Positions 24,101 through 35,010 of a stretch of DNA of 64,000 nucleotides are shown here, in pieces (the stretch's first letter is position 1; each line of letters begins with the position of its first letter). The stretch comes from Morinoia aosen (taxonomy: Eukaryota; Arthropoda; Malacostraca; Amphipoda; Talitridae). The notes under the pieces are model-generated. The model was given only the letters and a program-made list of their open reading frames with translations, had not been told where the DNA came from and did not search any database. The translations under genes were made by a program, and so were the position numbers. Where the stretch lies: contig CM059564.1 of assembly GCA_030386875.1 (NCBI GenBank), forward strand, positions 48,504,075 to 48,568,074, given 5' to 3'.

Positions 24101-27100
24101 AAAGTTTCTCCTGTCTTGTTAACTAAGAAATGTGGGGTAAAAAAGAAGATTTTTTCAACTTCGAATGAAAAATTCTTTTTACTAAGCCTTGTATTTCTGG
24201 CTTTGGTGGATAAAACACGATACAAATTTCTAGTGCATACTAGAATTCTTTTGAGCATTATTATCATACGTAGTGTGTTGATTACTGGCGTGCTTGAAGG
24301 TTCACTAGTATTTCGTAAAATGAAAATGCTTGATCAAACCATTAATATTTTAAAGAAGATTCGAAATTTTCGAGTTTTCCTTAGAAAAATTCTTGCTGTA
24401 ATTCTTAACTTGAAATTGCTTTAACTATACTTGGTATTTGTTCCAATATTCGTTACGCAGACGCACGAATTCGTTTTTAAGCACAAGAAGCATTTTAACA
24501 CAAACGATAGTGGATTCTCTCCCAATTTTCCGCCTGGTACACAAACAGTCCGCCAAATGCGCTGCACAACATTGACTGTTGACACTGTGTAACCTGAAAC
24601 ATTCCGTATCTTGCCATGCAGGGCAATATGTCCAGGTAATATATCCAGGCAATGTCTCCAGGAGAACGCACTCGGCTTGGTTTGCGCTGAAGGCCTTCAA
24701 AGAAACCGGTTCAGCTAGGAATGTCAATGAAACCTCTTGCAAAAGTGTCTGAACTCTATATAATCAACCTTCAACTTGTTGTCAAGGTTGTAATTGAGAT
24801 ATGTATATGAATCGCAATTAGGACTCAGCTATTAAGTTTTTGAACATTTTTCAAGTTTACACTCGTACAACAAGTCCAACTGAGTGTTCCATTCGTAAAA
24901 GTCGGAAGAACTGCTTATCCATTCAATTTTATTCCAATAAAAATATCATTGAGTTAATATTACCCGAATAATTAAATTTGAAAATATATGGAAATCTATG
25001 TTAAATTAAGCCAGTTTTCGTGGTTCAAAAGTATCGTAACATTATCATTATCGCTCATTGAGTAGAAGAATTTCGTAGAAGAGTTAGTAGTGAAGCTTTG
25101 CACGTGCAGCTTTGGATGGTAAGGAAGAGTTGGTGACACGGAGACATGTTTGGCGTGGCGGTGGCCCAATGCAGACCGCATGCATCACAGTCGTGAGGAT
25201 GCAACTGAACACAACACCGAAATCGTTGCGAGAGTGTGAGAGTTCCTAGTTTAAATTTTTCACCAAATCACCGAACAAGCCGAGCAAGAGCAGGTGTATT
25301 TCCCCCATAGAAATGAATCTACCATGTTCCCTCCACCATGGCTATAAGTACGTGGGAGAGATGACGCACCGTATCCATGTTACGGGAATCTCAATCAGGA
25401 TTGAGCCTTCAGCCTTTCTAGCATCACAGCCATATTGAAATTTTTGATGGTGGCTAGGGGCTAAAATTATCCATGTCTCGACGAAAAGTTGCTGGATTTA
25501 GGATACACCAAACTGAAAAGTTCTTTTTTAAGCGTCTGAAATTTAAATCATATGTAATAGAATGTTACTCGGTAGAGGATTAAAAAAATATTATTTGATA
25601 AAAGAATCCAAATTTAAATGGGCTTGAAGATACGATGTTCGCTCACCTGCTCATAAGTCATGTAGCTGTCGAAGGTGACCGCTCCTTTAGGTAGCCCGGA
25701 CCTGAACACACCGTCCTCGGCTTCTGCGATGAGTCTGCAGATGCGTTTAGATCATTTGTTACATTTATGAAATAAATAACCCTTGGTTTAATATTTAAAC
25801 ATTGAGATTTGCGCGTTATATCAGCAACGATCTTTGCGTACCTATTACACCTGATATTATTGTGTTGTTAAAATAATATAGCAATAATAATAGTATATTA
25901 TTATTTATATTATAATATTATATTATCATATTATATAATTATTATTGTGCCTCACGTTGAGCTAACGCGTTGGGGTGAATTGCGTAGTTAGAGACAGAAC
26001 ACAATTAACTCTGCTATCAGGCCGCTCACGGCACCAAAAGAGGGCGGGTTAGGCAATACGAGAGCTCATCGTATAGGGCCTTCGTATCCCAATATAAGTT
26101 ATCACCTTTTAATTTCCTTGTGAAAACACTTGGTACTCTCGAAAAATAACCTAGATTATTGTCCAACAAGGTTTCTTCAATTTTCGTTAATGAGTTTACA
26201 ATGAGGAAAGTTAAATGTTTAAATTCTGGGATAAGCTACAGATCCTCTTATGTAAATGTGGAGTGAAACCTCATGTTTTCTGTGGAATCTTAAGGGCCTC
26301 ATATAATTTCAGAACAACCTACGTTTGACGCACATCCAGGAGAGTTAAAATAAAAAAAAGTTGGAAGAAGACAGTAACAAATAGGTTTCACGTAAAGTAA
26401 ATTTAATTCTCTTTTCATTTAACAGGAAATACGAGGTACTAGTCCCACTTAGATCTTACACGTCTCTATGGCGCTGGCTAGCCCCAGGTCCACAGTGTGT
26501 AAGGTAATCAAGGCCTGGTGAACATTCCCCAGTAGTTAAAAGATGAACTTACTGGCCGAGATCGACTTGTGTGTCCTGAAGTGTGAAGCCACGGGACTCC
26601 AAGTCCGAGAGGACTTCCGCTCGTCGGGCGGCGTCAGGCGATATGGCGATTTGGAAAAATTCTGAAAAAGAAAAGCACCAGCCTTGAAATAAAGCCTGCG
26701 CAATTATCGGGGAACCCGAATCGGGACTACTTTTTTGTACATGTATTAGAAAAGACTTACATGGCATATTTGTCGAACTATTGGCATATTTGTCTATCAT
26801 TCAATTGAAGCTGATTAATCGAATGATTCTTAATTTTTCAAAAATAAACTTCTAAAGTCAAAACAAATGGATAACTACTAATTCCTATTGAAGTTTCCAG
26901 CAAAAATGCAGGATTTCCAGTGCCAAAACTTCTACCTGGAATGAAATTCTCAAACTTAAAGGATAAATTATAACGGCAGAGAATGGTCTCCCGAACAAAC
27001 ACACACAAGTGCGTGCGCACACACACAGGTATATAAACACTAGAGGCGGCGCTAACGAGCTCGTTAACAGTTGGCAACTTGGTTATAATGCAGCCTTCTA

Positions 27101-29960
27101 AGACGCAACATTTTCAGCAATCTTGACCGTCAACACTTCGAGCTTTCTTGACGTATCTTCTACGAAATGATATTTTCGGTAAACGTTGCAGTGAACTGAC
27201 TTCCCATTAATATAAGCAATTCTCTATCATGTATCAAGTCTAGAAGAACAGAATATCTCGAGACATTATTTACTCTCGACATATTGATGTTTTAACACCC
27301 CAGATGCGGTGCTTCCACAGTATGTTCTATTCTTAATGACGACTGTGTTGGAAATATAAATAGTGAACATGGTTTTTTACACCAAAATATTCTGAAAAAT
27401 AACCACTGATCTAAATGTTTGTTAATTTGTATGCTCAATATTGACGTATCGCCGTTCCCAAGCATTATCATTGGTGAAGTCGCTCACGAAGCAAATAATA
27501 ATTTTTTATTCATCTCCGACAATCACAAACTAAATTCAAGAAATTTTTTTTTCTCGTTTAAAATATTTGGAATTAATAAATCTAGCTAGAGACAGAATTG
27601 AACATATTTCTAGCAATAATGGCTTCATAATGTCAATCAAATTGATAACAAGCATAAAATAAAAGAATTGCTAGACTTGACGTAACATCAATAGTTATCA
27701 TACAAATAAGTTAAGACGTTGTTCATTGCACTTAAATATCAACACCATAAATAAATTTAAAAATAATTGCAGATAATATTATTATAAGCCTAATTAAAAA
27801 AGCAACAATTTCAAATCGAGTGATGAAGCTTACTCTGGAGCTGGTTCTCGTGCAGGACGCGCACATGAGGGTTCTCTTCTAGCTGCATCAGCGCGTCAAA
27901 ACCTTCTTGGTAGCTGTTGTCCTGGACAGAAATGGAAATGTCCTCACGGTAACCTCATATTGGTCAAAATAGAAAAAAACAATGCGCAATTTGGCGATAA
28001 ACTTTTCCTACAGTGAAGTAAAATTTTAAAGTATTAAATATTTTTTGGATGATGTAATTATCAAGCCACATTTCTTAAGCGTAAATCTGAAATGCGACAT
28101 AAAAAACACTCCAATCAAACAATTTTCAACCGCTTCCGTAAGCTAATCAAGAAATGTCGACCATTTATGTAAGAGTTCTTGTTCCCTCTTCGGTCGTGAA
28201 ATTCCTGTCCTGTTAAAAACAAATGTTTGAGGCATATTTACTCTCTGCATGCCACCCTCCAGCAGTGTGTGCGGGGTTGCGCGCTAGAGGCAACGTAACT
28301 GAACTTCTTGACTCGGTCCCGGTAGCTGCAGGTTGACACCGTGCGTTGGTGGCAGTGTTAACGTCTCATTGTTTCCCCGAGACTTCCGACCGGAATTAAA
28401 TAAGGAAAATTTAACAAAACATAAGCGCAACGGCGAAGATGCAAGTGTGAAATGGAATTGTTTGTTTCAACTAATTCCAGTGATAATTAGAAAATATTTC
28501 GATCAATATTGATGAAATTTTACCCTTCAATTCACTTCAGGCCAATGCGTGTACAGTCGTTTATCTGCATAGATCAGCTATGTTTTCATCTTTTTGCTAT
28601 TTTATGCATGAACGGAGTCACTATCCATTTTCTAAAGCATAATATTAAAAATGTACAGAAATGCTATAGATTCCGAACGTTACTGCAGATACCGAATATT
28701 GCTTTACAAACCAAACGCATTTAAAATAAATATAAAAGGATTTCCCAGCATACATACACCACCTCTTTATTTAACTCTGCCTAAAAAAATGTATGTGCTG
28801 AAAAAAACATAATAGATTGAGTCAAACTAAGCCGTTCAAGATTCCCGATTTGAGAGTCAGCGTTGGGAGGCTACTCACATCGACGACTGGCTCGTCCCTC
28901 AACGAGGCGCTCGGAGGAGATGCAACACCGTCCACTTTGTAGACGCGCCAGCTGAGAGAAATGAGCTTGTGAGTGCATACTTAATCTTGTCACAGTATTT
29001 TAAGAAAATATAACACTTCAACCAAAATGAATGACTGAAAAGATGCTCAGTTGAGAGCTTTGTAGAGTTAGGTAACCTTTTGAAGTTATTTTTAGATAGC
29101 CCTGTAAATTTTACGCTAGCTAAAACGTTCGACCTCTTACGTAAAAGTACGATTCACCCATAGCCCCAAGAGGACCACTTTAATCTTGATTTTATTTTCT
29201 TTTGATTAATATTTCAGAGACTTACACTACTACGTGCTCTTGATACCGCAGTGCAACTTTGTAGCTCTCACCTTGTGTAGTCCACTTTTTCTGGCTCCAC
29301 AGATCCCGGTTCCGACGCCACATTTTCTTCTGGTTCTTTTACACTTCCTGAATCTTGAAGATTGCCTTCCTCTGGCAACGAAAGTTTCATGTCTTGTTGG
29401 CCTTCGTTTTCTGTTTCAATCAACAACTGAGATGTGGTGGTTGGCTCGGCAATTTCTGATGGTTTAATTTGTGTTGGAGCTTCGCTGACTATGTCTGGTG
29501 ACGCGTCTTCAATTTCTGAAGCTTCATCATCTGAAATTTGATCATCGACTACTTCTTCAGTCACGAATTCAGACGGAGTTGTCTGCGCTATACTTGCAGA
29601 ACCTCCAGCATCTCCGTCTGACGCTCCGCTTTCCTCTTCGGAAGCACTCGGTTCATTCGTCTGTACCTCCATAACAGATGATCTTCCAGATTTATCTTTT
29701 TCTTCGGCGATTTCACTATTAAAATTATCTATGACTGTTCCTTCAGTACTTGTTGGTTGGGAGGTAATCGATATAATTTCATCTGAAGGATCCTGGGTGA
29801 TAGATTCTTCTTCATTTCTGACATCTGCCGGACCTGGAGTGCCGTCACTCTCAGGAACTGCGAACTGAGTCGTTTGCTCAAGCCTATCTTGCGCGATCGT
29901 TGAACTTGATGCCAGCAGCAGTACTGTAAGGAGCAGCGCGGTCTGAGGCCGCCAACCCAT
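10941..29960 (-). CDS. Giant M14A zinc carboxypeptidase, carboxypeptidase B-like, with three large insertions (gene 2)
   Basis: Prepro-metallocarboxypeptidase of about 1341 residues. Exons in transcript order: 29960-29272, 28951-28879, 27921-27834, 26661-26553, 25734-25647, 22681-21565, 19186-19041, 17986-17899, 16704-16589, 15976-15890, 14214-14130, 13241-13117, 12155-10941. All junctions are in phase. Order of parts: signal peptide (about 1-23), acidic extension to about 230, activation peptide (about 231-340), then the mature domain from FDSYMTYEQ. Catalytic residues are H724/E727 (GIHAREW), R775, N791/R792, H844, Y896, D903 (GGSDDW, basic-residue specificity) and E918 (LELRDTG). Spacing from H844 to E918 matches pancreatic numbering 196-270. 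About 320 residues are inserted between the strand of [11 protein letters not shown] and KPVIFIDG. The classical family is about 400-420 residues. The function of the additions is unknown. Confidence 0.9.
12183..12415 (-). repeat. About 30-bp tandem repeat upstream of the last-exon acceptor of gene 2
   Basis: Six or seven degenerate units with core ttgttaaactttagaagt (plus-strand reading), within intron 12 and starting about 28 bp from the acceptor at 12155/12156. Confidence 0.75.
12850..13116 (-). repeat. About 58-bp minisatellite abutting the exon-12 donor of gene 2
   Basis: Four to five units sharing gaggacataaaacaag and aaaataagtgtag with variations. The last unit runs into the donor at 13116/13117 (minus strand ACG|gtcagcctc). 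A second copy of the sequence just inside the intron (ccagcctctattt) lies one unit away. Cys/Phe/Leu-rich open frames across it are repeat artefacts. Confidence 0.85.
13609..13735 (+). repeat. Dispersed repeat, copy 2
   Basis: Shares tttttgtactcatatta and tatcacaaccacc with 18775-18893 (inverted), and actgccactcg with 3112-3180 as well. Confidence 0.75.
13827..14090. mobile_element. MITE with about 95-bp terminal inverted repeats and TTAA-type ends
   Basis: The outer ends are taaggcctatttcacactga on the left and, reverse-complemented, taagcccatttcccaccgag on the right. The inverted arms include gcaaagcagcatctagcaag and tctgcgagactg. The flanks read ctaa and ttaa, consistent with a TTAA target duplication of the piggyBac/Kolobok kind with one mutated side. 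There is no coding sequence. It sits 39 bp from exon 11 of gene 2. Confidence 0.75.
14215..15889. other. Intron 10 of gene 2, no gene seen
   Basis: Lies between the exons at 14214-14130 and 15976-15890. AT-rich; no domain-bearing frame, RNA gene or clear repeat recognised. Confidence 0.6.
16712..16785 (-). repeat. Short tandem repeat next to the exon-9 acceptor of gene 2
   Basis: Three to four units with core attttaggttcatat (plus strand). On the gene strand each reads atatgaacctaaaa and resembles the region just before the acceptor tatgaacctccag at 16704/16705. Confidence 0.7.
18775..18893 (-). repeat. Dispersed repeat, copy 3 (inverted)
   Basis: Reverse complement matches 13609-13735 across most of its length, and 3112-3180 in part (ctgccactcg, acttcaaagaacacattag). 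Confidence 0.75.
18905..19040 (-). repeat. Donor-bearing tandem repeat downstream of the HAREW exon of gene 2
   Basis: On the gene strand the real donor is tctggg|gtgagcaacat at 19041/19040. Three further copies of about 45 bp each carry a donor-like core (gggtgagcagcat, gggtgagctacat, gagtaagcaacat) followed by a variant of gacttat and of aatgtgacct. A lone related fragment lies near 19900-19930. Confidence 0.82.
19192..19365 (-). repeat. 48-bp minisatellite upstream of the HAREW-exon acceptor of gene 2
   Basis: About 3.3 copies of a 48-bp unit with gtgcaccatgttgtacag and gtacaccatgt. It begins within about 10 bp of the acceptor gctgcag at 19187-19193. Open frames on both strands across it are repetitive artefacts. 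Confidence 0.9.
21565..22681 (-). CDS. Exon 6 of gene 2: about 320-residue insertion inside the M14 catalytic domain
   Basis: A single open exon of 372 codons. The first 41 residues ([16 protein letters not shown]... [15 protein letters not shown]) and the last 10 ([10 protein letters not shown]) are normal M14 sequence. In typical enzymes these blocks are separated by only a few residues, and in gene 1 by a short linker spanning an intron. Here about 320 residues intervene. They are Asp/Glu/Gln-rich, with probable helical stretches ([32 protein letters not shown]) and no cysteine or signal-like segment. No stop or frameshift breaks it, which argues that it is translated. Its function is unknown. 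Confidence 0.88.
22682..25646. other. Intron 5 of gene 2, with a repeated element
   Basis: No gene recognised. Two related segments in the same orientation, 23957-24060 and 25333-25432, share gggagagatgacgca, tgttacggg and aatctcaatcagga-like blocks; they are probably copies of an old interspersed repeat. The 25275-25340 part also resembles 7035-7101. Confidence 0.6.
29272..29960 (-). CDS. Exon 1 of gene 2: signal peptide and acidic low-complexity extension
   Basis: Starts at ATG 29960-29958. [20 protein letters not shown] is a good signal peptide with cleavage expected near TIAQD. The next ~205 residues are Glu/Asp/Ser/Thr-rich, without Cys and without a recognised domain. The exon ends in phase 2 at TACACAAG|gtgaga. 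The following exon (SWRVYKVDG) begins the usual carboxypeptidase activation peptide, so this segment is an extra module placed before the propeptide. Confidence 0.82.
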
Positions 29961-30104
29961 GGTTTATGGCTGGCGAGGTGTGGGTGTGACCGCTATGAAC
30001 GAACTAGTCGCTTCAGGTTAGAACGGTTCTACCGTAATGTACAGAGACGAGTTGTTCTGAGGAAAAGATTGATTTAATTATAGAATGTTAATGAGCAATT
30101 GGCA

Positions 30105-30310
30105 TCTCAGATGGTCAGGGGGTTATTCTGAGGAATGGTTATTCTAAGATGGTCAGCGAGTTTTATACTGAGAAATAGTTATTCTAAGATGGCCAGCGAG
30201 TTTTATACTGAGAAATAGTTATTCTAAGATGGTCAGTGAGGTATCCTGAGGAATGGTTATTCTAGGATGGTCAGTCAGTTATCCTGAGAGATGAGTTATT
30301 CTGAGCAGAA
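30105..30310 (-). promoter_or_regulatory. Candidate promoter of gene 2: 40-bp tandem repeat carrying duplicated TATA boxes
   Basis: Units of about 40 bp repeat upstream of the start codon. On the gene strand two adjacent units contain tctcagtataaaactcgc, i.e. TATAAAA at 30167-30161 and 30207-30201. The flanking units are degenerate and lack the TATA. A TSS about 30 bp downstream would give a 5'UTR of roughly 170-215 nt to the ATG at 29960 if no intron intervenes. No transcript evidence. Confidence 0.5.
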
Positions 30311-33300
30311 TATTGATATCATTATAGAATGCTGATGAGCAATTGACCTCTCAGCTGCTCAAGATTACCGTTGAATTTTCAATGACTGTTTGAAATTATT
30401 GAAGGGAGTCACAATTCAGAAAATAATAGATATACGTCAAGATGACAAAAATCTTTATTCTTTTGATGGCTTGATCTTTCCCAGACATGAGCACGAAATT
30501 GTTCCATCGAAGCAAAAAACGTACAAATTTATTTTGCCAATATTGCGAGCAGTGAACTTAACCAGGAAAAAATTGAATAATCCAGCAATGTAAAATTGAA
30601 GGAAACACAATGATAGATCTTCCCAGGTAAAGTTTACCTGAAACAATACTGATATTTAATCAATCCCTCGAATAACTTCAACTGTTGACTTAATTTTTCA
30701 ATGAAAATGAACTAATTTTTAGAGCGAATTTGTCGATTTTTAGCTGTAAAATATAAAGTCTGATATAATAACTATATTGTCTATGAAATAATGGAAGCTT
30801 TGTGAAGCCATTTTGAAAATTTCCGACTCCCACATCCTCCAGGTTCGTAACGTTTTAATTGGCGCTATTTTCAATGAAGGATTTCCGAGAAAAAAATTAT
30901 TGCATTTTTCTAACCTAAATCTGGTATCCGGTGATGGATGTTCCCATATTCTACGGTAAATTGATGACGGACCTAAACAAAGAAGTTACACTGAACGTGA
31001 CTTCAATAGTAATTAGAGCTGTCCTTAATTTAACTCATTTATGTTATATCTTAAAGCGAAATATCAAGGTAAATTAAATATTTTTTTACGTTTCTTTTAA
31101 TACGGCGAATGTAGAGTTTTATGAATTACATGCTTCGGAAAATAGGAATGGCAGATAGTCGTCATTCTAGCATTCTCCACGTCAAAGAATTAAATAAATT
31201 GATGGAGTTATAAATTTCCTTGCTCTTTCAAGAATTTTTTTTTGTCGATTTCGTACTGACTTCGAAATTTGGGAGAAAAATGGACTATTTAATTTTTTTT
31301 TCAGATATGAATTTAAATCGGCTATAACTTTAATTTTTTTGTATGCTGATAATTCTCGATTCTTCAAAGTTCACTAACTTACACGATCGAGAAATGAGCG
31401 AGTGAAATCAAACCGAAAAAATTCATTGCTGATTTACGTGCTTAAAACTACTAACAGAAATTGAAATTCATGGTTAAGTGAGTTAAGAGAAAATCTATAG
31501 CTTCAGTTAATTTCAATATTGTGTTTATGAGTAAGCTACTGTATCCCACAGCACAACAATGATGCAAGCCAAGGCTTTTTCGTAAATTCCCACTCGTGAT
31601 GCAGACGAAAAATTTAATCAGTACCGCGTGATGATTAACAGTGCGTTTTTCTTTGGCGTACGATAGCGTTCGCACGAAGAGGCCTAGGTACGTTACTCGC
31701 TGCAGCGTTAATAATTGCAATTATAATTAATGTGCAGCCTAATGATGTTCACACCGTGTTGTTCATGAGTAGGGTTTTGGTGATGTTGGGATGCATCAGC
31801 GAAAAAAAACGTGTAGGCTTTAGTGAACATGATCGGGTAAATAGATTGTTTAAATTCTGGGGGCACGGTAGCTAGAGGCGTAGATCGTAATTTGCTTGCA
31901 CACACACATTCTTATGTCCGTGAATGGTGTTTGTATTACTAAACAAAAATCGAAGGATGCAAATAGACACGTTCTGCATCCAACATGAAACGACTGCTAA
32001 CAAAAATAACTGTGAACAGGTGACTACAAAAATGATCAGGACAAATATTTCTGGTTCACAATCAATTAAGTAGAATAAATATGCTTTAGATAAAAGTTCG
32101 CGGAGTCTATCAACATGTGGCGCCGCTGAGCACCCCATATGCGGTGCGGACTGGCGGGCCAGAGCAGGTTGTGAGGAGCCTGAACTGGTCCGGGCCACCA
32201 AAGACTTCTTATTACTGGTGCCACTGTACGCTTTCTAAAAGAAAGCTCCGAGCTTGCCTTCTGAATAGTAATAACTTTTTGGTGCTCATCTAGCCTGCTT
32301 GCTTCCTGAATGTTAACAACCGCTGGATGTCGCATCACTCCTGCATCTCTATCGTCCCGGATATACCTAGCATGCTTCAAATGAAAAAATATTTTGCTCT
32401 ACAAACTGAAATAATTTTCGCTGGCACTCGCGAATGATTTTAAGTTACAGTTAAACTCCGATTCCTAATTTCTCCGATAGTCAAATCATAATTGAAAATA
32501 ATACAATGTTAGAACATTATTATGAACTACTTCGAAAATTTTAGTTAATAGCAATCTTATTTCTTTTTAGTAACTCGCGATATCATTTCCTTTTTACAAA
32601 TACTCATTTTACAGAAGCTTCAGTTGGTCAGTGTTAAATACTCGAGCTCTAGGAAGCAATGAGAGATGTAATGATATAAAATATATTGTTCAAGGCCAAA
32701 TTTCCCAAAAATGTGCTAAGAATTAGAGTTAGAGTACGATAATTAGAGTTTAGAGTACGTTGAACTTCGTTTAACAAATTGATATCTGGAATTTTAGTTT
32801 CATATTGACAACAACATAAAATTTCGGCTCATTTCTCTACAGCGCTGCACATTTCTGCTGAGCGAACACTTTTCTATACTCAATAAACGATCTAATTTTA
32901 CTGTTGGAAAATAGTTTTCAAGAGGACGAATTGCAGAATATTTTATTAAATTATCGTCAGAGTGAACTACTGGTGACTTCCTTCATGTCTCAGTGAAAAA
33001 TAGTGAACTTTTATTCATTGCAATGAAATTAAAACTCGCTTTCACATAATATTCATCAAAATGAAGCAGCGGGTAAATTAGGATATCATTACTACGCAAC
33101 TTATAGTATTAAATTCACAAACAAAAACACCAAGTCTTTTCTTCAAATAAAAATATACATTTCAGGGGCCAAGTATAAATTGAACTGAAGCCTGAAGCTG
33201 AAAGTAATCTATGAAGCAGACGGCACGTAACTGGAAGGAAGAAAAGCAGAAATGTTTGACTGAGAGGAAAATCACGTAGAATATTGAGTCTTTACTAATT

Positions 33301-33764
33301 ACGTGTCCGAATGAACTCTAATACTGACCTACCTAACAAGAAAACACAGGTTTCAAACTAATCATGATCGTCAATGAAAATCAGAAAAAAATATTGGTGA
33401 CCAACTTCAGAACATCGCTCCACGTGCCCACTCATATTGAAAAGCATACTGACATTACTGAAAGACCCTGATTTCAATTTAATCCTTGTCGTAACATGGG
33501 AGATACATTAACAATTATCTCACTCTTCGAATGAGAAGAAAATTTTAAAATGCGATCACAGCAAGAAAACCAACATCCAATATCTCCCAATTCTCTAAAT
33601 TCAAAACAAATATATTTTGGCGACAGACAGCACAAGTTCCAAGGACAAAATGATGACCTTCCGCTGCAGGCACAGATACCCTTGACACCAACCTTACCTT
33701 GCGGTCTTCTGTTCCGCACTGCGGGGCTCTGCTGTCTGGTTTTGTTCTGGTAGGCAGAATTCTT

Positions 33765-33880
33765 GAGCTTCTGTGCTGAGTTGTGGCTTCTGTGTTGAGT
33801 TGTAGCCGTGGCTTTTGTGTTGAGTTATAACTGGGGCTTCTGTGTTGAGTTGTAGCTGGGGCTTCTGTGTTGAGTTGTTA
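33765..33880 (+). repeat. About 27-bp minisatellite
   Basis: Four to five units with core ggcttctgtgttgagttgta, with internal variation. Confidence 0.88.
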
Positions 33881-34692
33881 CACTTGTCATATGTTACAAT
33901 TATTATTAGCATTCGATTACAAATAAACTGCGCTTAACAAGGGAATACAATTTTCTATTTTATTACTATGTTTTGTTGTACCGTTGACATGGCAATTGTA
34001 AAGCGTATGTTTGTGGATCAACTATGGATAATTTCATTAATATATTTTGGAAACCCATTTTTCCATTTTATGTGGTAACTGTAGTGTAAATAAACGGTTT
34101 CTTTTGTTGATTCCTGCATCTTTTTTCTTCTCTGCTGAATAGTATCTGTGGCTTCTGTCTTGTTTAATTAAATATTGGTACCAACTTTTTGAAAAGCTCA
34201 GGGTTTAATTTTAGGTCGAATTTAAGTTTAGCTCCTGTACTTGTGCGATGATTTCAATTTGAATATTTTAGCGTTAAAATTTGCTCTTACGTTTGTTTGT
34301 AATTTCTTCAAACCAGCGAAGATCACTGGATATTGGTCAATTAATAATACAACGCTCAAAATGAGTCGAGCAAAACTTCCGTATGCGTAACCGTACGGAG
34401 GCTTCACAGCAGCTCCATTGAAGGACACTCCAACCACGACATCTGCCTGTAAATCTGACAAAGTTTCTCTACAGTTTTACGCGTTTTTACTTATTGTGCA
34501 AATTGAAAGAAACATGTTACATGCGTTACTAGAGTCACAAAATGAGTCTGAATAAAACTTCCTCACTAAATTCCAACAGGCATGAGTCTCTGAAAATTCA
34601 GGAGTGATGGCAACACCGGAGCCAGAAACTTCAATGCTGCGACCGGGAGCTAATCAACAAAAAGTAGCGAGGGCTTTGACCCCTCGCGCACG

Positions 34693-35010
34693 GCGTGCCG
34701 CCAGGTGATAAATGCTGCAACTCTGCTCATGTTCAGTGCAACTGGATGGTATAATTCGTCCTAGTGGTATGTTGCTCATGTGTTTATTTTGCTAATTAAG
34801 GTATTCAAGGGTTAATACTGCGATATGAAACTGGTTTCACGAATGCCGGTCCGTCAGGTGATAAATACGGCAACTGCGCTGAGGTTCAGAGTTACGGGAT
34901 AGTACAATTCGTCCTAGCGGAATGTGGCGCATGTGTTTATTTGGCTAATTAACGTATTCAGTGCTCAATACTGCGATATGAAACCGGTGTGAAGAATGCC
35001 CGTTAAACGT
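34693..35010 (+). repeat. About 160-bp tandem duplication
   Basis: Two copies, each with caggtgataaat, aattcgtcctag, catgtgtttatt, gctaattaa and actgcgatatgaaac in the same order. The second copy begins near 34854. Intergenic. Confidence 0.85.

Noticed and set aside
32066-32380. 104-codon minus-strand frame in the intergenic region
   Set aside because: No recognised motif, no supported splice partners and no homologue elsewhere in the window.
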